Positions 23,048 through 34,399 of a DNA stretch of 64,000 nucleotides are shown here, piece by piece. The notes under the pieces are model-generated. The model did not search any database. It saw only the letters and a list, made by a program, of their open reading frames with translations, and had not been told where the DNA came from. The position numbers were made by a program, and so were the translations under genes. The stretch's first letter is position 1; every line of letters starts with the position of its first letter. The DNA comes from Adiantum capillus-veneris (Eukaryota > Streptophyta > Polypodiopsida > Polypodiales > Pteridaceae), in the NCBI GenBank assembly GCA_014529385.2, contig CM043942.1, positions 21,064,991 to 21,128,990 on the forward strand, read 5' to 3'.

Positions 23048-24112
23048 TGTAATAGGACTAGATTTTGAAGTTCTTAAAGTCAAAAAGAATGTAGTAGGCC
23101 ATATCTTCCGTTTAGCACGATTTGAAAGATTGTTGAATAGTCTATTAGATAGAGCTTATCTGAATGAGTTTAAGATATAAAAAGAGAAAATATATCCTCT
23201 TCTTTTTAACTAATAAACTAAAGATATGTTTCATAAAGATTAATGAATAACAGATAGTCTGTCTATGAACAATATAATAATAAACGTACTTAAAATTGAA
23301 ATTTTTATTAATACCAATGATTTATATTTATATGTTTTAGCTTAAAATGCATGGGTAGGGTTAAAATAAGTTGAAAAAGTAGTGGAGATCCAAAAATAGA
23401 GGTTTTATGAATTGTGATCTAAAAGTTGCGTTTTCAGCTAAATAAAGACGTTTTTAGCAATTCTGTATACATTGCCTTGTAGACCAAACCTGTTCCCGTC
23501 GTTTTGAGTACCTGGAAGTCTATATTCTGAGTTCGTTTAACAAAGTTATGATAGAAACAAATTGTCAGCAGAAGCAGATAGCAGGACAGCCTACAAACAG
23601 CGAACAGGCTAGCTTACAAACAAATATACACAGGTAATATCTCTTTTTTTTTATCCAATCAAGAAGTGATTATACTCTTTTATGATGGTACAAAATGATG
23701 TTTTGCATTTGATTACCATGTTGATTTGGTTGCACAAGTATGTTCTTTTGGCTATTTTGTAGACGATGCAGGGTGTCATGATATTGGGATTGTGATCGTG
23801 TTGCGATTTTGATTATGATCGTTGTTGCCATCAAGAGATTGAGATTGAGAGTGTGATTGTGATTGAGATTGAGAGTGAGAGTGTGATTGAGATTGAGATT
23901 GTGCACAACATTGAGATTGAGATTGAGAGTGAGAGTGAGTGTGTAATTGAGATAGCTCGGGGGTGGTCGGGAGGTTATGAAATGAGTTATGCTCTTCTTG
24001 TAATGATTACTTTGTATCCATACAGACTCTTTATTTTCATCTGTTTACTCTGCGTACTCTGTATATTCTTTGTTCATTATCAATGTATTTCGCTCTCCCG
24101 TGTCGCGTCACA
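23048..24112 (+). repeat. E 3' LTR
   Basis: A 1065-bp LTR, near-identical to 21055-22105 with scattered substitutions and small indels in the GA-rich repeat block. The ending GTGTCGCGTCACA is followed by TCTAC. Confidence 0.86.
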
Positions 24113-25751
24113 TCTACAAGAGCAAGTAGACCTCCAGAAAGGTTTGTTCCTTCCTTCAACCATCTCTTGATCTCAGATTGTGGAGAGCAAGAATCATATG
24201 AAAAAGCTATGCAACATGAATCCAAAGAAGAATGGACGAAGAGCATGCAAGTGGAGATGGACTCACTACATCGCAACCAAACATGGGAGTTGGTTGAGTT
24301 GCCTAAAGATAAGTGGGCACTTCAAAACAAATGGGTGTACAAGGTGAAGGAAGAAGAAGGTGGGAAGAAAAGGTACAAGTCTAGGCTTGTGCTAAAAGGT
24401 TTTTCTCAAAAGAAAGGTATTGACGTCAATGAAATATTTTCTTATGTTGTAAAAATGAACTCAATTAGGCTTGTCTTAAGCCTTGTGGTTGTTCATGATC
24501 TAAATCTCGAGCAAATGGATGTAAATACGGCATTCCCTCACGGTGACTTAGAGAAGGAAATCTACATGCTTCAACCAAAGGGATATGAAGTAAAAGGTAA
24601 GGAGAAAATGGTTTGCAGATTAAAGAAGAGCTTGTATGGTTTAAAGCAAGCATCAAGACAATGGTACTTGAAGTTCGATCGATGGATGTTGAATCATGGA
24701 TTCTGGATCATGGATTCACAAGATACAACTCGGATCACTGCGTCTACACGAAGAATTTGGGAGATGGAAAATTCATCATCCTAATGTTGTATGTTGATGA
24801 CATGTTGATTGCAAGTGCTAACATGCACGACATCAAAGACCTAAAACAGGAGCTGTCTAAATCTTTTTCAATGAAAGATTTAGGTGCTACAAAGAAAATA
24901 CTTGGTATGAAAATATCAAGGGACGGGACGAAGAAGACAAGAAAGCTATCTCAAGAAGATTACATCAAGAAGGTACTAGAAAGGTTTGCAATGCAAAATG
25001 CAAAACCAGTTTCTACACCTTTGGCTGGTCACTTTGAACTAACGAAGGATATGTGTCCAAAGACACAAGAGGAGATAGCCTATATGTCTAAAGTTCCATA
25101 TGCTGCAACGGTAGGTTCTCTAATGTATGCTATGGTCTGGACAAGGCCAGACATTCAACATGTAGTGGGAGTTGTGAGTAGGTTCATGGACAACCCAGTT
25201 AAAGAGCATTGGCAAGCTGTGAAGTGGATACTTAGGTATCTAAAAGGGACAACAACAAATGCTTTGTATTTTGGAGGAACTGATATTTTTCTAGAAGGGT
25301 ATGCTGATGCAGATATGGCAGGTGACAAAGATACTCGAAAGAGCACTACTGGATATGTGTTCACGGTTGGAGGCACAACAGTAAGCTGAGCTTCAAAGCT
25401 ACAGAAAGTGGTTTCACCTTTACCACGGAAGCAGAGTATGTAGCAATGACGGAGACAAGCAAAGAAATTTTGTGGCTTCATAGATTCTTAGAAGAGCTTG
25501 GATTCAAACAAGACAATTGTGTCTTGTGTAGTGATAGCCAAAGCGCTATCCATCTTGCAAAGAACTCAGCTTTTCATTTAAGGACAAAGCACATTGAGGT
25601 GAGATATCACTTCACAAGCACTCTTTTGGAAGAGGGACAGCTAAAGCTAGGACAGGTGCATACAAGTGAAAATCATGCAAACATGTTTACAAAGGTGGTC
25701 AACAAAGAGAAGTTGAGCTTTTGCTCATCTTCAATCAACATTCAAGGATAA
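24113..25751 (+). pseudogene. Copia-B reverse transcriptase and RNase H
   Basis: RT starts with the usual copia entry (SYEKAMQHESKEEWTKSMQ; NQTWELVELPKDK; NKWVYKVK). It continues through VNTAFPHGDLEKEIYM and SLYGLKQASRQWYLKFD. A 14-bp tandem duplication (TGGATCATGGATTC, about 24698-24714) shifts the frame. In the second frame the catalytic YVDD is at 24790-24801 (MLYVDDMLIA), followed by KDLGATKKILGMKI and the RNase H region (GYADADMAGDKDTRKSTTGYVF). A TGA at 25387-25389 and another frameshift precede SDSQSAIHLAKN and RTKHIEVRYHF (25446-25751). It is clearly copia and clearly non-functional. Confidence 0.93.
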
Positions 25752-25800
25752 GAAGCCAGGATGGAAAGTAGTCACACGTTTGGTTTGGAGATCAGTCTCC

Positions 25801-25811
25801 AAATGGGAGAT
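25801..25811 (+). other. Copia-B polypurine tract
   Basis: AAATGGGAGAT lies immediately before the 3' LTR start TGTTAAGTAT. It is the typical copia plus-strand primer. No coding sequence is seen between the RNase H stop (25751) and this tract. Confidence 0.75.
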
Positions 25812-26444
25812 TGTTAAGTATAGAGCCTGCTTTACCCTTTGTAATTTTATGTGGTAAAAGTGCACATTTATAAGGTCCCCATTATGAGGAGAATCCATTG
25901 TGCGTGAAGGAAAGTCACTCGCCGGAAACCAAAATTTTCATGGCAAAAAATCACGGGCAACTTTAGGGGCCTCGGGGGCGGAAGCCCCCAAGACTTTTTT
26001 TTCTTCACCGAAATATTATGGCCAAACGGCGGCTGGAAAGTGGTTAGAAAACAACCAGTAGGTTAGCCGTTGGTGGCCGGTAGTCGAAAGTCAATGGCCG
26101 GTGGCCGAATTCAAAAGTGGACTTGTCTTCTCAAGGGCGGCCACACATGGGCGGATTGAAGGGTCTGATTTAGACTTATCTACACAAGAGCGGCTACACA
26201 TGGCTGCCTCTCATGAGAGAGGACAACCCTTTTGGCCTATAAAAGGAGACCATTTCTACACACATTCCATAGTGTGAAGTTGATGCAACAAGGTGAGTGT
26301 GAGGTGGTGAGAGTGAAGCAAGGCGGGAGCTCCATTAAGGGTATAATCCCTTTGTAAACTCCTTCTTGTTTTGAAGTACTAAAGCCATTGAGTGGCTGCT
26401 TTCTTGTGGATGTACCCCACATTGGGTGAACCACGTATATCGTG

Positions 26445-26489
<45 letters not shown>

Positions 26490-26574
26490 CTATAATCTCT
26501 TGTGTGTGAAATCTATCTCTCTCCATTAATTAATCTACTCAAATATCTATTTAGCTACGTCATATTTCCTAACA
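25812..26574 (+). repeat. Copia-B 3' LTR
   Basis: A 763-bp LTR. Relative to the 5' LTR it carries an extra GC-rich segment near 25957-26003 that can fold on GGGCCTCGGGGGC / GCCCCC, and a longer (CT)n run (26448-26485). It ends CCTAACA and is followed by the target duplication TCTAC. Confidence 0.9.
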
Positions 26575-26689
26575 TCTACAAACACATATTCATATTCTAA
26601 CTCTTGTTTTCCTTTTATCTCCCCATATTAAATGATCAGTTTAACATGAGAAAATCATTTGGTAAAGCTAGATATTAGATTTTATGACA
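26575..26689 (-). repeat. Gypsy-C 3' LTR, remaining 115 bp
   Basis: It starts with the duplicated target TCTAC and continues AAACACATATTC, matching 33641-33752 of the sister LTR. It ends at TTTTATGACA, the LTR start on the minus strand. The polypurine tract (minus) follows at 26690-26706. Confidence 0.9.
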
Positions 26690-27048
26690 TTACCTCTCTC
26701 TTGAAATCATAGTCGTCCTCGACTATGAGGTAAGGTGGGTAAAGCATACTCATTGATCCATTTTACTTAGCAGGTAGAGGATCCATTTTTACCTACGACA
26801 TCATTCCAAGGTGGATGACTAGTCCACTTGGTGCTTGAGAGACACCGTCTTCCCGCAAGCATGCCTGCTCTTTAGTCCATATCATACTTCCAAAGTAGAG
26901 TGACAAGTTATACTTGGTGTTTGGGAGACGTCATCTCCACAAACATGATCCTAAGCATGTATGCTCATTAAATTTGTGCACAACAATAAAAAGAGAGAGT
27001 ATTATAAAACAAAAACATGAGTCATTTAAAATAAATTTGTACATTTGC

Positions 27049-28170
27049 TTACTCTAATGTAGCATTGTAAGTATTGACAAGGTTCATACTATCCTGTTGT
27101 ATTCCTTGCATCCATCTAGCATCTTCAAAAGGATAAATTTTTAACTTAATAAGATACCGTCGGATAATCTTACCATGTCATAGTACCTTGTCTTTATGCC
27201 GAAGGATAGCTTCGGGTTGTAGCACCTCTTCTTGGTCTTCAACTTCGGGTGGGTCTTCAATAATTGGTTCACTTGGTGGCTCTCCTTTGTAGGGCTTAAG
27301 TAGGCTCATATGAAAAGCATTGTGTATGAGCCAATGGTTGGGCAACTTGAGTTGGTAAGCCGTCTCATTGATGGACTTCAAGATTTGGAAAGGACCATAG
27401 TATCTTTTTGCTAGCTTAGCAGAATACTTTTGAGGGCCCATAGGATTTTTGCCCGTCGTTTTCCTTAATCGAGCCTTAGGAAACTTGAGTAAGACTCAAT
27501 CATTTTCTTTGAACGTTAAGGCCCTTCTGTGCTTGTCAGCAGCATCTTTTTGCCTTTGTTGAGAGATGGATATAGCCTCCTTAATATTTTGAAAAGATTC
27601 TTGTAGGTCACGGCTATACTCATTGGCGGTGAAGATCTTCCCATGTACTTTGAGTAGCAAGGGACTTTTAGTTCTTCCCTCAATGATCTCAAAATGTGCT
27701 TTTCCCGTAGAAGTATGTACAGTATTATTGTAGGCATACTCTACAACTTTAGCCATCCGTTTGTGGGTGATAGGCCAAAGAGAAATTCAATCTTGTTTCT
27801 AGATTTTCAAAGAGACCTTTCCAGAAATTACTGGTCATTCTAGGATCTCTATCTGACACGTTGGATGTTGGTAATCAATGGTGTTTGAAAATCTGAGATA
27901 TGAAGAGAGTTGCCATTTGGTGTGCCTTAATAGTCTTTTTGACATGAATAAAGTGTGCTTGCTTGCTAAACCTGTCGACTATTGTCCATATTCCCGTATT
28001 TCCATGGATAGACTTGGGTAATCCAAAGATGAAATCCATGGATATACTCTCCCATGGTGAATTTGGGATAGGCAATGGTTGGAGTAATCCGGGTTGCTTC
28101 CCTCTATCATATTTGGTCTTTTGGTATACTACGCATTTTGAAATATACTCTTGTATGTCCACTTTCATGG
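27049..28170 (-). pseudogene. Gypsy-C integrase and chromodomain
   Basis: Reading from 28170 down: KCVVYQKTKYDRGKQ, SMDFIFGLPKSIHGN (first Asp), a decayed second-Asp region near 27860 and AYNNTVHTSTGKAHFE. Then come the GPF/Y-type segment (YYGPFQILKSINETAYQL), HMSLLKPYKGEPPS and the chromodomain (VLQPEAILRHKDKVL), which is frameshifted near 27180, with its distal part FEDARWMQGIQ ending at 27049. An approximately 40-50 bp local scramble at 27860-27890 and several stops break the frame. The partly decayed zinc finger lies upstream at 28170-28320. DNA at 26707-27048 is untranslated. Confidence 0.88.
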
Positions 28171-30379
28171 TAGGCCAATAGAAATACGTCTCTACTCCTC
28201 GAAGAGTAGGTTGAATACCTCTATGCCCCGCTAGGGAGGTACATGGGATTCATAAATAAATTTCTCACGAAAGGAATGGGTAACACATAGCCTATTTCCG
28301 TGGAGAAGATAGCCATCCTACAAGGTGAATGGTTCCTCTTTCTTTCCCAAAGCAAGTGCTAACATTATGTCTCTAAAATCAAGGTCAGTAGCATACTCGT
28401 CTATCATAGAAGATAGATCATTGTGAGTAGCTATAGACACCGCATTAACTTTTGGTCGTCGTGAAACTACATCAGCCACATGATTATTCTTACCAGCAAT
28501 GTGAAAAATATGAAAATTAAATTGCGAAAGAAAATTTTCCCACCTCATTTGTTTGTCCGAAAGCTTGGTTTGCGTCATGAAATACTTGAGACTTTGGTGG
28601 TCGGTTTGTAGAATAAATGGAGTCCCCAATAAGTAGTGCTTCCATGTGTCTACGACATGTAGAACAGCTACAAGCTCTTTCTCATAAATGCCCAAGACTC
28701 GTTCATCAGTATTGAGCCTTCAGCTCTCATATGCTATGGCATGCCCTTCTTGAAGCAAAACTGCTCCAAGACAATCACCACAAGCATCACATTGGACCTC
28801 AAATGGTTTTGAGAGATCAGGAAGCCTGAGGACTGGTTGAGAGGTAAGTTTCTCCTTGAGCTTGTCAAAAGCATTTTGCTCCTTAGCAGTCCATACGTTC
28901 TTTCTTCTTAGTTAAGTCATGTAGTGGTCCTGTTACTTGGGAAAATTTTGCTATGAAGTGTCTATAGTATGCGCACATACCAATAAAGCTTCTTAGCTCA
29001 TGTAGATTCCTTGGGTTAGGCCATGCTTTTATTACCTCTAACTTTGATGGATCCATACGGATACCATCTTGAGAGATATTATGACCTAGGTATTGAATCT
29101 CTTGAAGAAAAAATTCTTTTCTTTTGGTTGAGAAAAAGCTTATTCTCCCTCAATGCTTGAAAAATCACTTGGAGATGCTGCTTATGTTCCTCCAAAGACT
29201 TGGAGTAGATGATGATATCATCAAAGAACACTCCAGTAAATTTGCGGTAAGGTCTAAAAATTTTCTCCATTAGACGATTGAATGTAGCTAGTGCATTAGT
29301 CAAACCAAAAGGCATGACTAGATATTCATACAGACCAAACGTTGTGCGAAACGTAGTCTTTAGGATATCTTCATCCACTATCCTTATTTGATGATAGCCA
29401 CTCTTAAGGTCAATTCTATTGAAGTAGGTAGAGCCTTGTAGCTTATCAAACAGATCTTCTACCCCGAGGCATGGGAAATCTGTTTTTGATATTGATATGG
29501 TTTAGTGCTCGATAGTCCACACACATACGATATGTACCATCTTTCTTTTGCACTAAAAGGACTGGAGAATAAAAAAGAGAGGAACTAGGCCTTACCATCC
29601 CTTTGTCTACCAATTCCTGTACTTGCCTCATGATCTCCTCTTGTTGAGCTTGTGAGACATGATAAGGAGGCTTGTTAGGCAGTGAGCTTCCTGGAAGGAG
29701 CTCAATGCGATGGTCATCGTCCCCTCGTTTTGGAGGTAAATCCATAGGGATATCATCGATGAATACATCTTGGAATCCTTTTAGAAAATTAGACAAGTCT
29801 AACTCGTCTTGATTCCTACCATTTATATTTGATGAAACATTAGGATCTTTTAGAGACTCTTTGACAAAAATCATGTACGCAGAAACTGAGCTCTTCATTG
29901 ATTTATCAAAAGCAGGAGAATTTACAAGTGGAATGGTGCAACCACACTCACTAGCATCTATATAAATGTTCTTTCCCCTGTAGGTGAAGTAGATTCTCCT
30001 TTCAGGGAACTTCATATGGGCAGCCATGAGATCAAACCATGGCGCCCCTAGGATAGCATCCTCATGTTGGAGAGGAGAGATGAAAAAGTCTTCTTTGTCG
30101 ACATAGCTTTGGACATGAAGCCTCAACACCCAATCAAGGGAGTAACAGAGGCTTGCTATCCCTTGAAAGCTCCGTCATCCATTACCATATCTCCCATCTC
30201 GAAAGTTTGAATGCCCAACTTGGTGGCCAACTCCATTGATATGAAGTTGTGAGTAGAGCCAGGGTCAAACAAGATGAAGGCATCATGCTCTCTTACCTTT
30301 CCCCAAGCATAGGAAAGTGATGATCCTTTGCAATGAGCGTCCTCTTTTGGAGCTTCGATGGTGGAAGCCCTAGGAGTCT
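28171..30379 (-). pseudogene. Gypsy-C protease, RT and RNase H
   Basis: The aspartic protease motif FDPGSTHNFIS (Pro replaces Ser/Thr) lies near 30270 and ELATKLGIQTFEMG follows. A linker ([18 protein letters not shown]) leads to [17 protein letters not shown], a frameshift near 29450, RIDLKSGYHQIRI, MPFGLTNALATFNRL, catalytic VFFDDIIIYS near 29215. RNase H is at 28318-28800, with YEKELVAVLHVVDTWKH, TDHQSLKYF and NHVADVVSRRP. The zinc finger of integrase (EKFIYESH region) is readable with stops at 28170-28320. At least three frameshifts and several stops are present. Confidence 0.9.
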
Positions 30380-31731
30380 CACTGCGAGCATTCTTTTTGG
30401 GGCAAGAATGATAGCCATGTCCTTGCTCCCACACTTGAAACACTTATGGTCCTTGCGAAAAGCTTCAAGCTCTTCAGGAGAGAGTTTGTTTTTACCTTTG
30501 TAAACTCCCTTCTCCTTGGACCAATTGTTGTTGTTGTTGTTGTTGAAAGTGCCTTGGGAAGAATTTTGAGCATTGGTCTTCCCCTTTGCATCATTTTTGT
30601 CTTTGTTTTCCATGGACTTGACATTCCATCGAGCCCCTTGATGGAAATTGATGCGTGAAGCAACCATGGTGTGATGGATTAATTCGCTAATAGAACCAGG
30701 CCGTTGAGAATTGATGTATTCGGCCATCTCTTCAGGTAATCCTACACAGAATTGCCGCCTTTGCTCGGCAAAGTCTATCTTTTGAAAGACAATAGCCTTG
30801 AGATGTAAATCCCAAAACTTGTCTACATACTTGTGAATAGACTCATGAGAGAGAAGCTTCAAGCTGCGCCACATTCGGTAAGCACTTTGTCCTTTGCATC
30901 GCTTGCAAGAAATTGCTTCATAATAAAAACTCGTAGAGTTTTCCATGTCTTTGGGGATTTGCCGTTGCCACGAAGGCTAGCCCACCATTGACGAGCTGAT
31001 TTCTGGAAGTGCATAGCTACATGGTGTAGCTTGGAGGACTCTGTGAAGCCCTCATCTCCAAAGGCCGCATCGAATTGCTGGATGAAGGTCAGCACTTTGT
31101 CGGTAGCACCAAAGGTGCCATCATAGGGAAAAGAGATACTCTTTCCTCTCTCCTTGAACTTCTTTAGCTTTTGTGACCTTCGCCATGCAGGGTATGATTT
31201 GCGATGTCCTCCCCTCCTGTATTCTCTAGGAGAATAGCCATAGCTTTCATCAGAGGAGGAGGAAGGTGAAGAAGAAGGAGAAGAGGGTGACCTCTTCCTA
31301 GCCTTTTTCTTCCTTTGTTTCCTCTCTTCCTTTTTGGAATGACGAGGAGAAGGACTGAGTTTTGATCTCTTCCTCTTGGGTGGAGTGGGCGATTGTCTAG
31401 ACCGCCGTCTTTGTGGAGCCACATCTTCAGAGTAACTTAAACTTTCATTGCTTTCTTGCTCTTTGGATTCCTCCTCTCGTATAGAAGAGAGTCTTCTTTT
31501 GGGGGTCTCTTCAAGAGGCCTCCTAAGCTCTCTCTCCTCTTGGAGGAGAAGGGAAATCCCAGAAGCGCGAATTTGTTGAGTAACTTTGGCTTGCAAAGCA
31601 AGGTTGCCCATAGCTTGCTACAACCTAGTTACGAGATAATTCACAAGCATGGGAGCATCATCAGTAGCACCTTCATGTGCAAAATTAAAGCTATCAATGT
31701 TCATTCTACTCTCTTGGTTATTGTCAGCCAT
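30380..31731 (-). pseudogene. Gypsy-C gag with CCHC knuckle
   Basis: The minus-strand ATG at 31731 opens MADNNQESRMNID. A TAG at about 31618-31620 interrupts after YLVTRL. The central part is Arg/Ser-rich (QRRRSRQSPTPPKRKRSK; SPSSPSSSPSSSSDES), followed by the capsid-like DAAFGDEGFTESSKLHHVAM and SARQWWASLRGNGKS. A frameshift near 30890 moves to YRMWRSLKLLSHESIHKY and LPEEMAEYINSQRPGS. An Asn run (CAA/AAC repeats, about 30529-30546) precedes VYKGKNKLSPEELEAF. The knuckle CFKCG...GHGYHSCPKK is split over two frames by a one-base indel near 30435. It is the same family as Gypsy-D gag. Confidence 0.88.
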
Positions 31732-32151
31732 GTTAACAAAATTTTATGTATGTAATTAGTGTATGCTTTGGCAATTAAAAACCTTAGTTGCCACTCCTCT
31801 TAGCCTTTGAAAATCGGCTCTTAAGTATCTACACCCATGGCTCGAAGTGGTTAATTATAGAGAGTAGTGGAATAATTCTAACATAGCAGAGTTGCCGAGG
31901 GCTAGCTCCTTTCGGACTTCTTATGGCTCAATAATGGTAAAGCCGTAGGCAAGTCTAAAAAGACTCCATTATTAAGTCCAAAGCTCCCGAGGTGTGCACC
32001 ATATCCCACATAATGGACTTAGCAAAACTGATAGTAGATCCAAATTCCACTTACCCTAATATAATTAACAACATCAACCATTAATAGGCTACTTAAGGAC
32101 CTCTCTTCTTAAGCAAGAAAAGAGAAACCAAATGCTCTGATACCAATATAA
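31732..32151 (-). other. Gypsy-C leader and primer-binding site
   Basis: The untranslated leader lies between LTR and gag. The primer site, read on the minus strand as TGGTATCAGAGC, occupies 32134-32145, 6 bp from the LTR end at 32152. No open frame of note. The same leader without this site is at 8043-8393. Confidence 0.85.
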
Positions 32152-32892
32152 TGGAATTATCCTTTTAACTTGAGTTGGAGCGGAAAGTGAATAACATATT
32201 GAGCATTTCCTTGAGCATTCATTTGTGTGTAGATGTAGAATGAGAAAGAGATTGCTTGGATGGAGAGAGAAACACTAACACATTACTTCATTAACATGGC
32301 CTTAACAATACTTGTAAAAGAGAGTGAGAGTTTAGAGAAATTGACACCAATAAAGGACCGGATTAGTTGGCGGCCCCCCCTCCAATAGGCATTTGCATTA
32401 TAGATTCTTCCATGACGAAAGACTTGTTTACAATACAATTTATTGTGTTCCTTGAGATCTTCTTGATGAGGTGAAGAGGCAAGCTTAACTCACCAAGAAT
32501 TAGCATAACAACAACAATAAACATGATTAGCATGAACTTGAAAAATGCCCAACCTCAATCCCAAGACCTCAAACACCATGAAAGGTGAGGAGAGCTGGCA
32601 TGGAATGAGGAAGAAGAGAGAAGTAGAAGTAGCTCTATGAGAAAGCGATACCCCCTTGCACATAATCACTCATGGATCTTGTAGCATAGCTTAGCATAGT
32701 GATAATGGAGATTAGAGAGATTGATAAGAAAGCATAAGCATTCTCTTGTGTGCAACCATAGCCAAGAGCTTGTTGTAGTAGGCACTCAACTTCTCAAGCT
32801 TGGAGAAGGTGATGGAGTTCTTGCTTCACAAGAGTGTGTGACGAGAAGAATGAGAGAGGGAGAGGGAGAGGGAGAGGGGGAGGGGGAGGCTC

Positions 32893-32948
<56 letters not shown>

Positions 32949-33752
32949 GCTTGGTCCACCCCCCTTTCCTAGGATTCCCTTGAAGCTCATTGGGCCATGT
33001 AGCCCTCTAGCCAATGAGAGCTTGGCTCCCTTTGGGGCAAGGTGTGTAGCCTCTTGAAAAGTGTCCTTCTCTTCCCTCTTGTGAGGTTAAGCTAGCACCC
33101 CCCTTGCTTAAGCACGACCCCTGCTTGCTTGAGCAGTGTGCCTCTACACCTGACATGTGGCCCCTTTCCTCTCATGAGAGTATGGGTCCTTGGTGAGGTG
33201 CACACACGCTACCTACCTCCCTCCTTTGTAGGGATCGCCCCCTCCTTTGTAGCTAGTTCTTTGAACTTGGTAAGCAGGTAGTCCGCCCGCTTAGGCACAG
33301 CCCCTGCTTAAGCAAGCTGACCCCTTGCCTGCTTGGACATTAATTGACTAAAGTTAAAAATTAAAGACTATGTCTTAAGGCTTTTAACATTTACCTTTGG
33401 AAGCTTTGATGAAGCCAACCCCAAGGTCTTTTAGAGCTTCATTAAGTGCACCTTGCTCTTTGTTAAGATGCTTCCATTATGGACCCTTAATGAGATGCAA
33501 TCATCTCTCCCCTTGGTCCCGTGGTGGGGTGAGCTTAAAGCACTTATGGTACCTAGCTCTTTGGTAGACTATCTCCCTTTTGACCTTTAGTTAGAGATAA
33601 CATTATCTCTCATTTAGGCCTATGGTTGAGATATGTCTACAAGCACATATTTATATTCTAACTCTTGTTTCCCTTTTATCTCCCCACATTAAATGATCAA
33701 TTGAACATGAGAAAATCATTTGGTAATGTTACTGATATTAGATTTTATGACA
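32152..33752 (-). repeat. Gypsy-C 5' LTR (keeps Copia-B empty site)
   Basis: A 1601-bp LTR, low end TGGAATTATCC, high end TTTTATGACA. It contains a long (GA)n run (32896-32944) preceded by GAGGGA repeats. At 33636-33650 TCTACAAGCACATAT is uninterrupted, the unoccupied version of the site where Copia-B sits in the other LTR. Confidence 0.92.
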
Positions 33753-33805
33753 ACATATTTTAGAATAAAAAATTACAAGGGGTAAATCAAGCTCCATACT
33801 TAACA
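33753..33805 (-). repeat. Copia-A 5' LTR, first 53 bp
   Basis: It reads on the minus strand TGTTAAGTATGGAGCTTGAT and onward, matching the start of the Copia-B LTR. It ends the Copia-A composite. Together with 15723-16543 it forms one LTR. Confidence 0.88.
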
Positions 33806-33886
33806 TCTTTAGCACGAGAACACCCCAAGTTATCCCAATGTTTTTCTCCTCATATATGTTTTGCATGTTCGACAGCCAAGACAACA

Positions 33887-33888
33887 CG

Positions 33889-33961
<73 letters not shown>
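33887..33961. repeat. (CT)n followed by a 33-bp poly-C run
   Basis: TCTCTC... from 33890 to about 33925 runs into uninterrupted C from about 33929 to 33961. Such a run is slippage-prone and its length in the assembly should not be trusted. DNA from 33806 to 33886 is unrecognised flank. Confidence 0.9.
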
Positions 33962-33962
<1 letters not shown>

Positions 33963-33995
33963 AGAAATAAGGAAAAATTGGCTATGCGTGATTTA

Positions 33996-34140
33996 CACTA
34001 CAACAAAAAAGGGGGCCTTCGACGCAGATTTTGACGCTTTCCGTCGAAATACCTGTCCCTACAAAAACGTCGCAATATGCGTCAAAAGGTACTGTTATCG
34101 ACGCCTATTTCGACGCGCCTAGCGACGCATATTGTGACGA
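33996..34140. repeat. CACTA left terminus and subterminal motifs
   Basis: The 13-bp terminal repeat is followed by closely spaced CGACGC, CGTCGAAA, CGTCGC, GCGTC and CGACGC units up to 34138, in both orientations. Positions 34141-34380 show no feature beyond a TATATATA run near 34329. Confidence 0.85.
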
Positions 34141-34399
34141 CCATAACATAAATTTTTTTTCTTGGGCAGAGGACAGGCAGCCTGGCCTGTGCCCAATGAA
34201 AAGATGGACACAGCCACAACCAGACTGCCCGTCCTCTGCCCAAGAAAGCGAGCAGCACCAAAATCAACCGTGCTCCCATAAAAATTTCTGCAGAGTTCCC
34301 TTCGTTTTAACATAAACTTTTCAAAAAATATATATATATCTATACGCCTCCTACATGCTATTCATGTAGGATCTCACATGAGATTTAAGGCAAATGAAA

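Larger units (their letters stand above)
21055..24112 (+). mobile_element. E: short non-autonomous LTR retrotransposon
   Basis: LTRs at 21055-22105 and 23048-24112 are near-identical by eye and start TGTAATAGGACTAG. A primer site (TGGTATCAGAGC, 22108-22119) and polypurine tract (GAGGGGAGAA, just before 23048) are present. The internal region is only about 0.94 kb and encodes no gag, RT or integrase I can recognise. Flanks TCTAT (21050-21054) and TCTAC (24113-24117) fit a 5-bp target duplication with one mismatch. It splits Copia-B pol between integrase and RT and must have been mobilised by another element's enzymes. Confidence 0.88.
18020..26574 (+). mobile_element. Copia-B: Ty1/copia element with both LTRs
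   Basis: LTRs at 18020-18732 and 25812-26574 start TGTTAAGTAT and end CCTAACA. The target duplication TCTAC is exact (18015-18019 and 26575-26579), and the empty site is preserved in the sister Gypsy-C LTR (33636-33640 followed by AAGCACATAT). Primer site, gag, protease, integrase, RT, RNase H and polypurine tract are all present, but the polyprotein has stops and frameshifts. Element E interrupts it at 21055-24112. It belongs to the same family as Copia-A. Confidence 0.95.
16544..33752 (-). mobile_element. Gypsy-C: full-length chromovirus with nested insertion
   Basis: On the minus strand it runs 5' LTR 32152-33752, internal region 26690-32151 and 3' LTR 16544-18019 plus 26580-26689. The 3' LTR is split by Copia-B. 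Summed, the two LTRs are 1601 and about 1586 bp, which confirms the reconstruction. The two flanks are the two halves of the Copia-A LTR. No clean 5-bp target duplication is visible (ACATA on the right, TGTAA or GCATT on the left). Gag, protease, RT, RNase H, integrase and chromodomain are all present but frameshifted. Confidence 0.9.

Noticed and set aside
16534-33757. A 5-bp target duplication for Gypsy-C
   Set aside because: Right flank ACATA and left flanks TGTAA or GCATT do not match convincingly; left unassigned.
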